From: Bacteroides sp. UBA7335
Lineage (GTDB): Bacteria > Bacteroidota > Bacteroidia > Bacteroidales > Bacteroidaceae
Direction: 5' to 3'
DNA length: 19,937 nucleotides
NCBI GenBank assembly: GCA_002471185.1
Contig: DKPL01000097.1
Location: forward strand, 10,629 to 30,565
Part shown: piece after piece, positions 14,524 through 19,937 of the stretch
How positions within the stretch are numbered: position 1 is the first letter of the stretch
How the letters are laid out: each line of letters opens with the position of its first letter
Program-made: the position numbers and the translations under genes
The notes under the pieces: generated by a model
Told to the model about the DNA's origin: nothing
Seen by the model: only the letters and a program-made list of their open reading frames with translations
Database searches by the model: none

Positions 14524-15867
14524 ATGGCACAAAAACTTTGGGAAAAATCTGTTCAGGTTAATCACGAAATAGAACGCTTCACAGTAGGAAGAGATCGTGA
14601 AATGGATCTCTACTTAGCAAAATATGATGTGTTGGGATCTATGGCACACATCACTATGCTCCAAAGTATCAACTTGTTAACAAAGGATGAGCTTGACATA
14701 TTGCTTGCTGAATTAAAGAACATTTATAGTGAAGTAGAGCAAGGTATCTTCGTGATTGAAGATGGTGTTGAGGATGTTCATTCTCAAGTGGAGCTATTGT
14801 TAACTAGACGACTAGGTGATGTTGGTAAAAAGATACATAGTGGCCGTTCGCGCAATGATCAGGTATTGCTCGATTTGAAATTGTTTACACGAGCAGAACT
14901 TAAAAAAGTTGCAGGATTGGTTAATGATCTTTTCACCGCTTTATTAACGCAAAGTGATAAGTATAAAGAGGTTTTAATGCCCGGATACACTCACTTGCAA
15001 ATTGCTATGCCATCTTCGTTTGGGTTATGGTTTGGTGCGTATGCAGAGAGTCTGGCCGATGATATGTTGTTTTTGCAAGCTGCCTTTAAGATGTGTAACC
15101 GCAATCCGCTAGGGTCTGCTGCCGGATACGGATCTTCATTTCCTTTAAATCGTACCATGACTACTGATTTGTTGGGCTTTGATTCAATGAATTATAATGT
15201 AGTATATGCACAAATGGGACGGGGTAAACTGGAACGTAATGTTGCATTTGCTTTAGCTACTATTGCAGGTACTATTTCTAAATTAGCTTACGATGCTTGC
15301 CTATTCAATAGTCAGAACTTTAACTTTGTGAAGCTTCCCGATGAATGTACTACGGGATCTAGTATTATGCCTCACAAAAAGAACCCTGACGTTTTTGAGC
15401 TAACTCGCGCTAAGTGCAATAAGCTTCAAGCACTTCCTCAACAAATTATGATGATTGCTAATAATCTGCCATCGGGTTATTTCCGCGACTTACAGATCAT
15501 CAAAGAAGTGTTTCTTCCGGCTTTCAAGGAGTTGGAAGATTGTTTGAAGATGACTACTTATATAATAAGCGAGATGAAGGTGAATGAACACATTCTCGAT
15601 GATGATAAGTATTTATTGATTTTTAGTGTTGAAGAGGTAAATCGTTTGGCTCGCGAAGGTATGCCTTTCCGTGATGCTTATAAGAAAGTAGGGCTGGATA
15701 TTGAAGCCGGAAAATTCTCGCACGATAAAATAGTTCATCATACGCATGAGGGTAGTATTGGAAATCTTTGTAATGCAGAGATCGCTCAATTGATGCAGCA
15801 GCTGATTGAAGGATTCAACTTTAAGCGAGTAGAAACTGCTGAAAACAAATTGCTTCAACGTTTATAA
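14524..15867 (+). CDS. argH: Argininosuccinate lyase ArgH
   Basis: A 447-residue enzyme of the fumarase/aspartase superfamily that splits argininosuccinate into arginine and fumarate, the last step of arginine synthesis. It carries SGRSRNDQ (106-113), YTHLQIAMP with a catalytic-region His, and the superfamily signature GSSIMPHKKNP (278-288), whose serine is the catalytic base. Length is close to the family norm; the C-terminal domain is a little shorter than in many bacteria. It follows the SRPBCC gene by 6 bases. Its TAA shares its last base with the ATG of the downstream lipoprotein gene (TAATG), a sign of coupled translation. Confidence 0.96.
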   Translation: MAQKLWEKSVQVNHEIERFTVGRDREMDLYLAKYDVLGSMAHITMLQSINLLTKDELDILLAELKNIYSEVEQGIFVIEDGVEDVHSQVELLLTRRLGDVGKKIHSGRSRNDQVLLDLKLFTRAELKKVAGLVNDLFTALLTQSDKYKEVLMPGYTHLQIAMPSSFGLWFGAYAESLADDMLFLQAAFKMCNRNPLGSAAGYGSSFPLNRTMTTDLLGFDSMNYNVVYAQMGRGKLERNVAFALATIAGTISKLAYDACLFNSQNFNFVKLPDECTTGSSIMPHKKNPDVFELTRAKCNKLQALPQQIMMIANNLPSGYFRDLQIIKEVFLPAFKELEDCLKMTTYIISEMKVNEHILDDDKYLLIFSVEEVNRLAREGMPFRDAYKKVGLDIEAGKFSHDKIVHHTHEGSIGNLCNAEIAQLMQQLIEGFNFKRVETAENKLLQRL

Positions 15868-16325
15868 TGGTCAGTAAAGTTAGTAAACTAGTAGTGTTAA
15901 TGGTGTGTCTTGTTCTCAATGCTTGCGATAAAGCATACGAGTCGAGTATACCCTCTGTGCGATTTAACTTAAACTATAGTGTTGCACATAATCCTACTAT
16001 AACAACTCCCGGCTATTTTGTAAAGGTGACTAAAAATGTCAATGGTATAGCTGTTGGATATGCCGGATTGATATTAGGTAAGTCTTTGTTTTTCTCGGAA
16101 CCCGGCGATAATAACTACATCTGTTACGATGCAGCTTGTCCGGTAGAAGCACAAAGAGGAGTTTCAATCAACTTACTTGATGAAGGTTTAGGCAAAGCAA
16201 TCTGTCCACAGTGTGAAACCGTTTACGATTTAAATAATAATGGTTTTCCCACCGGCGAAGGGAAAGAATACTTGAAGCGTTACCCTGTAGTGGTAAATGG
16301 AACTACATTGACCGTACAAAATTAA
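15867..16325 (+). CDS. Lipoprotein with Rieske-like fold but four cysteines
   Basis: A 152-residue protein with a lipoprotein signal (LNAC, Cys20). The C-terminal half, from ICYDAACPVEA through ICPQCETVYDLNNNGFPTGEG to LKRYPVVV, follows the layout of Rieske [2Fe-2S] domains (CxH ... CxxH followed by FDL, a G-P turn and a YPV strand). Both histidines are missing. Val93 stands where the first His would be and Cys116 where the second would be. Cys86, Cys91, Cys113 and Cys116 form CX4C and CX2C pairs that could bind zinc or an iron-sulfur cluster, or form disulfides in the cell envelope. It starts on the last base of the argH stop codon. Its function is unknown; a redox or structural envelope role is inferred. 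Confidence 0.72.
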   Translation: MVSKVSKLVVLMVCLVLNACDKAYESSIPSVRFNLNYSVAHNPTITTPGYFVKVTKNVNGIAVGYAGLILGKSLFFSEPGDNNYICYDAACPVEAQRGVSINLLDEGLGKAICPQCETVYDLNNNGFPTGEGKEYLKRYPVVVNGTTLTVQN

Positions 16326-16342
16326 AGTCGATTTAATATAAT

Positions 16343-16385
16343 AAAACCCAAAAGGTGTAGAATTATTCTACACCTTTTGGGTTTT
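16343..16385 (+). terminator. Strong terminator after the argH-lipoprotein genes
   Basis: A perfect 20-bp inverted repeat (arms 16343-16362 and 16366-16385, core CCCAAAAGGTGTAG) with a 3-base loop. It starts in A-rich and ends in T-rich sequence, so it could work in both directions. It begins 17 bases after the lipoprotein stop. Confidence 0.88.
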
Positions 16386-16469
16386 ACTCTACACTAATTC
16401 CACGGTTTGTAAATGAGTGGATAATGCTAATCTGTTGCATATTAGGGTGTTGTCTATTATTCCTCTTTC

Positions 16470-16485
16470 TGGCATTCTATTTGGT
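16470..16485 (+). promoter_or_regulatory. Candidate sigma-54 promoter (-24/-12)
   Basis: TGGCAT, 5 bases, TTGGT compares with the sigma-54 consensus TGGCAC-N5-TTGCW. The spacing is exact and the -24 GG is kept; the C of the -12 GC is G instead. The site lies 80 bases before the ATG at 16566. No good TTTG/TAnnTTTG promoter is visible in this gap. An imperfect dyad CTAAT-N9-ATTAG at 16427-16445 might be an activator site. Confidence 0.45.
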
Positions 16486-16565
16486 ACTATATAAGAGTAG
16501 GGCACACATTTATAGTGTGAGTCTCTGAAATAAAAAGTTTATAGTATCAATTAAAAAAGAGAATT

Positions 16566-16787
16566 ATGAAAAAGTTTATTTTATCAGTAGCAATGTTTGC
16601 ATTTGTATGTAGTGGTTCATTCGTAGCTTTAGCACAAGATCCGGTTAAACCAGAACAAGCTCCAACAGAGCAAACAGAAAATCAAGATTCAAAATGTGAA
16701 GAAGCAAAAAAAGAAGAACCTCAGAAAGAAGAATCGAAAACAGAAGAACCTGCACAAGAAACTTCTACAACTGAAACTGCTGAATAA
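16566..16787 (+). CDS. Small exported Glu/Lys-rich protein
   Basis: A 73-residue protein of unknown function. Residues 1-23 are a clear Sec signal ending ALA, with cleavage before QDPVKPE. The mature part is about 50 residues, 14 of them Glu, with Lys, Gln, Thr and Pro making up most of the rest in KEEPQKEE-like repeats. It should be disordered and acidic in the periplasm. It has one mature cysteine (Cys44). Cys15, within the signal, lacks a lipobox, so this is not a lipoprotein. Low-complexity sequence makes homology calls unreliable. Reality is supported by the ATG-signal peptide combination, the flanking terminators and the candidate sigma-54 promoter. It is a monocistron next to a sigma-54 activator gene and might be its target. 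Metal or cation binding is possible but speculative. Confidence 0.65.
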   Translation: MKKFILSVAMFAFVCSGSFVALAQDPVKPEQAPTEQTENQDSKCEEAKKEEPQKEESKTEEPAQETSTTETAE

Positions 16788-16793
16788 GTTTCT

Positions 16794-16840
16794 AAACAAA
16801 AAACATCCCTACTTGTCTATTCCAGGGATGTTTTTTGTTT
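16794..16840. terminator. Bidirectional terminator between convergent genes
   Basis: A perfect 17-bp stem (arms 16794-16810 and 16824-16840; AAAAAACATCCCT pairs with AGGGATGTTTTTT and flanking AAAC with GTTT) with a 13-base loop. T-rich on the plus side and, by symmetry, on the minus side, it can end both the small exported protein gene and the response-regulator gene. Confidence 0.88.
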
Positions 16841-16845
16841 TTATA

Positions 16846-18174
16846 TTACTCTAAATCATAGATTTTTAATTTGTTATAAAGCGTCTTTCTGTCGATGTTA
16901 AGAATACGAGCTGCTTTGCTTTTATTATGATTGGCTTGTCTTAATGCTTCAATAATCAACTCTTTTTCGACACTCTCATTTTTCAACATCAAGTTATTCG
17001 GTTCTTCTTCTATTGTGATATCAAGACTCGATGTTGTAATTGTAGAAGTCGGTTCCAATAAAGTAGCTCGCTTTATAATGTTCTTCATTTCACGAAGATT
17101 TCCCGGCCATGAGTAGTTTTCTAATCTGGTTATAGCTTCTGATGAAAACCCACTAATGGTTTTGTTTAACTCTTGATTGGCTTGATTTAAAAAGAAATCA
17201 GCAAAAAGCATAATATCCTCTTTACGCTCTTTTAGCATTGGCATTTTTAGAGTAAACTCGTTGATGCGGTGAAATAAATCTTCTCTGAATGTACCTTTTT
17301 CAATCGCTTTACTCAAATCTTCATTCGTGGCCGATACCAATCTGATATCTACAACAATTTCTTTTGTTGATCCTACGGGACGTATTTTTCGTTCTTGTAA
17401 AGCGCGCAGTAGTTGAACTTGAATTTCATAACTCAAATTTCCGATTTCATCTAAAAAGATTGTTCCGCCATTTGCAGCCTCAAAAGCTCCGGTTTTATTT
17501 GCTAAAGCTCCGGTAAATGATCCCTTCAAATGACCAAAAAACTCAGAAGCTGCCAATTCTTTAGGGATTGATCCACAATCTATTGCAATAAATGGCTTGT
17601 CCTTTCGTGAACTTAGTTCATGGATCCTTTTGGCTACATACTCTTTTCCTGTGCCGCTTGCACCATTTATAAGTACCGACATATTTGTTGGTGCTACCAG
17701 CGAAACGTAAGAATAAAGTTGTTGTGCTACTTTGCTTACTCCTTCCAAATAACCAGTTGATGCTTTCGAAGGTGGAGTTTGGGTAGCAGAAGCTGAGGTG
17801 TTCTTTGGGCTGACTTTATGCTCTAATGCTTCTTCTATCTTCTTTAATAGTTCATCAGGATTTATAGGTTTTGACACGTAGTCATAAGCACCAAGTTTCA
17901 TGGCTTGCACAGCAGATTGAATCTCTGCATAGCTAGTCATTACTATAAAAGGAATAGCTTGTCCTTTGCTATTTAGCCATACAAGTAGCTCTGTTCCATC
18001 GCTATCTGGCAATCGTAAATCTGATAAGATTATATTGGGACAGTCACTTTCGATTAGCTTTTTGGCTTTACTAACGCTACTAACTGTAGTAGCATCAAAT
18101 CCTTTCTTATTTAGCCAAGATTTTATAATTGTTCCGAAAGTGATGTCATCCTCAACTATTAATATACGCTTCAT
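16846..18174 (-). CDS. Sigma-54-dependent response regulator, NtrC/ZraR type
   Basis: A 442-residue transcription activator with three domains. The receiver (1-120) has Asp9/Asp10, phospho-acceptor Asp52 in LSDLRLPD, Thr80 and Lys102. The AAA+ ATPase (about 142-372) has Walker A GASGTGKE (171-178), the sigma-54 contact loop as GSFTGA (218-223, Ser for the usual Ala), Walker B TIFLDEIG (238-245) and the arginine-finger region REDLFHR. The Fis-type helix-turn-helix (about 404-442) includes NKSKAARILNIDRKTLYNKL. When phosphorylated it should bind enhancer sites and remodel RNA polymerase holding RpoN. Its partner is probably the divergent hybrid kinase starting at 18270. A Bacteroidetes-type -7 element lies 29 bases upstream. 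It is complete and of normal length. Confidence 0.95.
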   Translation of the reverse strand: MKRILIVEDDITFGTIIKSWLNKKGFDATTVSSVSKAKKLIESDCPNIILSDLRLPDSDGTELLVWLNSKGQAIPFIVMTSYAEIQSAVQAMKLGAYDYVSKPINPDELLKKIEEALEHKVSPKNTSASATQTPPSKASTGYLEGVSKVAQQLYSYVSLVAPTNMSVLINGASGTGKEYVAKRIHELSSRKDKPFIAIDCGSIPKELAASEFFGHLKGSFTGALANKTGAFEAANGGTIFLDEIGNLSYEIQVQLLRALQERKIRPVGSTKEIVVDIRLVSATNEDLSKAIEKGTFREDLFHRINEFTLKMPMLKERKEDIMLFADFFLNQANQELNKTISGFSSEAITRLENYSWPGNLREMKNIIKRATLLEPTSTITTSSLDITIEEEPNNLMLKNESVEKELIIEALRQANHNKSKAARILNIDRKTLYNKLKIYDLE

Positions 18175-18202
18175 GTTACTTATAATGACAGTTTGCTTTT
18201 GG

Positions 18203-18210
18203 CAAAGGTA
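18203..18210 (-). promoter_or_regulatory. Candidate -7 element for the response regulator gene
   Basis: On the minus strand this reads TACCTTTG (TAnnTTTG), 29 bases before the ATG at 18174. A matching -33 box is not evident. It lies 21 bases from the opposite-facing element of the kinase gene, so the two promoters overlap. Confidence 0.55.
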
Positions 18211-18231
18211 ATTCCTTTTAGATGAAAAATG

Positions 18232-18239
18232 TATATTTG
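18232..18239 (+). promoter_or_regulatory. Candidate -7 element for the hybrid kinase gene
   Basis: TATATTTG followed by CA matches TAnnTTTG, 31 bases before the ATG at 18270. The expected -33 region is not a clear TTTG, so the promoter may be weak or activated. Confidence 0.55.
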
Positions 18240-18269
18240 CAAACTTAAATTAAATAAAAGCCTTAACAG

Positions 18270-19937
18270 ATGAGCTCTTTTCGTTTTACAAAACTAAAAA
18301 TAGTTGTAAGCTATACTCTCTTAATGATTGTATTGTTGTCGGGACTCTTTTTTATCCGTCGCGAGATGAGAAATTTATCTGCCTCAGATTCGCACGAAGA
18401 ATTAATGACCGATAGTCTATTGATGCTATTGAATAGAAAGGATCAAAGTATCCTTCAATTAATTCAGTTGATGAACAAAGAAAACAGTCAAACTCTATCT
18501 ACTGCAGACTTTGAGCGGCTTGTTGCAGAGCAAGACTCTGTATTTACTCAACAGCGAGTTCAGCGCAATGTTGTTGCAAAATATGACACAATTATTCAAC
18601 AGCCTACAAAGAAAAAATTCTTTAAGCGTGTAGCCGAGGTATTTGCACCTTCAAAGCAAGCCGATACTGCTGTACACTACAATACCACTTATGAAGTAAC
18701 GGTTGATACACTACTCGAAACTATCAATCCTGCGGACTCTATTCATCAAAGACTACGCCAAGCCAATCAAGCCAATTTAAAAAAACGAAAGGCTACCATT
18801 CGTCGCAATAGTGCCTACTTCAAAAAACTCAATATCGACCTGACTGCACAGATGGATACTATAATGAAGGGGTTTGAGAATAACTTAATAAACCAAGCCA
18901 AGGCAATGTCTCATCGCGAACAGATGGTACGACAACGCTCATCAAGTATTTTAGGATATGTGGCTTTGGGTGCTATTTTGCTTATTATCCTCTTTATGAT
19001 AATAATTTGGAGAGACTTAGCTCGCAATAATCGATACCGAAAAGAGTTGGAAGATGCAAATAAACGTGCGGGTGAACTACTTGAAACTCGCGAAAAACTA
19101 ATGCTTACCATTACTCATGACATAAAAGCTCCTTTGAGTTCTATTATAGGTTATATCGATTTAATGAATCAACTTTCTATTAATGATAAAGAAAAAGAGT
19201 ATTTATCTAACATGGAGAGCTCTTCTAAACATATTCTCAAACTAGTCACTGATTTATTAGATTTTCATCGCTTAGATCTTAATAAGATGGAAATTAATAG
19301 AGAAAGCTTCAATCCTTATTTGTTATTTGATGAGCTTGGTAATAGCTTTTCTCCATTGGTACATTCAAAACATCTTTCGTTTAATGTTTCTTTATCGTCA
19401 GATTTAGATGGCTATTTTATTAGCGATTCGCTTCGCATTCGCCAAATTGTGACTAATTTGTTGAGTAATGCTATTAAGTTTACTAGCAAAGGAGAAATTA
19501 GCTTGACTGCTCAATACAATTCTTCTATGTTGGTAATTAGTGTAAAAGATACTGGAATTGGAATGAAGAGCAATCAAAAAAAGATTGCTTTTCAAGAGTT
19601 TACTCGATTGCCACAAGCACAAGGGCAAGATGGGGTTGGCTTAGGATTATCGATTGTGAGCAAGCTGGTTGCTTTGCTCGAAGGGACCATCAATGTGAAG
19701 AGTGAAATAAATGAAGGAACTGAGTTTATTATTAAAATTCCTATCTATAGACTTCAAGGAGAACCTGAGAACAAACAAACGACTCCTTTGCATTCATTAT
19801 CTATATTAATAATTGATGATGATAAAGTGCAATTAGCACTTACTCGTGAAATGCTCTTGAAACAAGGTATTCAGTCCACTTGTTGTACCCAAGTAGACGA
19901 AGTGCTTGATGAGCTTCGTGCTAATCGTTTTGATGCA
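18270..19937 (+). CDS. Hybrid sensor histidine kinase/response regulator (3' end outside window)
   Basis: The open frame from ATG 18270 runs off the window; 556 residues are visible. Membrane spans at about 11-29 and 227-247 enclose a periplasmic region of about 197 residues with no recognised sensor domain. Its second half is Gln/Arg/Lys-rich and probably coiled-coil. The kinase core follows: H-box ITHDIKAPLSSI with phospho-accepting His283, N-box LLSNAIKF (Asn400), DTGIG (427-431) and GVGLGLSIV (455-463). A receiver domain begins near 512 with LIIDDDKVQLALTREML (acidic residues 516-518) and is cut by the end, so its phospho-Asp is not seen. It diverges from the sigma-54 response regulator gene with a 95-base gap, the usual arrangement of a cognate pair. 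A receiver on the kinase implies a phosphorelay or a brake on signalling. The signal sensed is unknown. Confidence 0.92.
   Translation, partial: MSSFRFTKLKIVVSYTLLMIVLLSGLFFIRREMRNLSASDSHEELMTDSLLMLLNRKDQSILQLIQLMNKENSQTLSTADFERLVAEQDSVFTQQRVQRNVVAKYDTIIQQPTKKKFFKRVAEVFAPSKQADTAVHYNTTYEVTVDTLLETINPADSIHQRLRQANQANLKKRKATIRRNSAYFKKLNIDLTAQMDTIMKGFENNLINQAKAMSHREQMVRQRSSSILGYVALGAILLIILFMIIIWRDLARNNRYRKELEDANKRAGELLETREKLMLTITHDIKAPLSSIIGYIDLMNQLSINDKEKEYLSNMESSSKHILKLVTDLLDFHRLDLNKMEINRESFNPYLLFDELGNSFSPLVHSKHLSFNVSLSSDLDGYFISDSLRIRQIVTNLLSNAIKFTSKGEISLTAQYNSSMLVISVKDTGIGMKSNQKKIAFQEFTRLPQAQGQDGVGLGLSIVSKLVALLEGTINVKSEINEGTEFIIKIPIYRLQGEPENKQTTPLHSLSILIIDDDKVQLALTREMLLKQGIQSTCCTQVDEVLDELRANRFDA

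Noticed and set aside
16930..18211. Plus-strand frames opposite the response regulator (about 61 and 81 residues)
   Set aside because: They are short antisense shadows of a gene with intact receiver, AAA+ and Fis domains; no motifs of their own.

Overview
The window is chromosomal DNA from a member of the Bacteroidetes, most likely order Bacteroidales. The DNA is AT-rich. Several genes are preceded by the phylum's promoter element (TAnnTTTG, in the best case with an upstream TTTG at 19 bp). There are Bacteroidetes-type lipoproteins and a C-terminal domain of the type IX secretion sorting kind. The housekeeping order prmC-recX-pyrE-SRPBCC-argH fits what I recall of Bacteroides-like genomes. 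I see no tRNA, rRNA, CRISPR array, insertion sequence or phage gene.

Layout. (1) 2-1312: 3' part of a secreted beta-helix surface protein, closed by a hairpin. (2) 1415-9420: a glycan and sugar-acid locus, all on the + strand. It holds a lipoprotein GH89 alpha-N-acetylglucosaminidase, a glycerate kinase, a GntP-family permease, an HGSNAT/NagX-like membrane acetyltransferase, and a second GH89 enzyme with an ordinary Sec signal. A terminator-like hairpin follows. (3) 9421-10120: about 700 bases without a gene. It contains two hairpins and a degenerate 22-bp tandem repeat. (4) 10121-11908, - strand: a HAD phosphatase/phosphomutase and ribD. (5) 11965-13277, divergent: prmC and recX, overlapping by 4 bases. 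(6) 13367-16325: pyrE, then across a good terminator an SRPBCC protein, argH and a Rieske-like four-cysteine lipoprotein. (7) 16566-16787: a tiny Glu-rich exported protein with a candidate sigma-54 promoter. (8) 16846-19937: an NtrC-type sigma-54 activator (- strand) and, divergently, a hybrid histidine kinase cut by the window edge.

How the genes may work together. The most interesting part is 1415-9420. An HGSNAT-like acetyltransferase lies 4 bases ahead of a NAGLU-like hydrolase. In the animal lysosome these two families carry out consecutive steps of heparan sulfate breakdown: acetylation of a terminal alpha-glucosamine, then hydrolysis of the resulting alpha-GlcNAc. Here they could do the same in the periplasm, with the lipoprotein GH89 acting at a membrane. 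The glycerate kinase and GntP permease form a plausible uptake-and-phosphorylation pair for a sugar acid, but why they sit between glycosidases is not clear from the sequence. No SusC/SusD pair, sulfatase or polysaccharide lyase lies in the window, so the true substrate stays open.

The two-component genes at the right end probably form one signalling unit. The sigma-54-like promoter just beyond the regulator gene makes the small Glu-rich protein a candidate target. All functional calls come from reading motifs by eye; no database search was possible.
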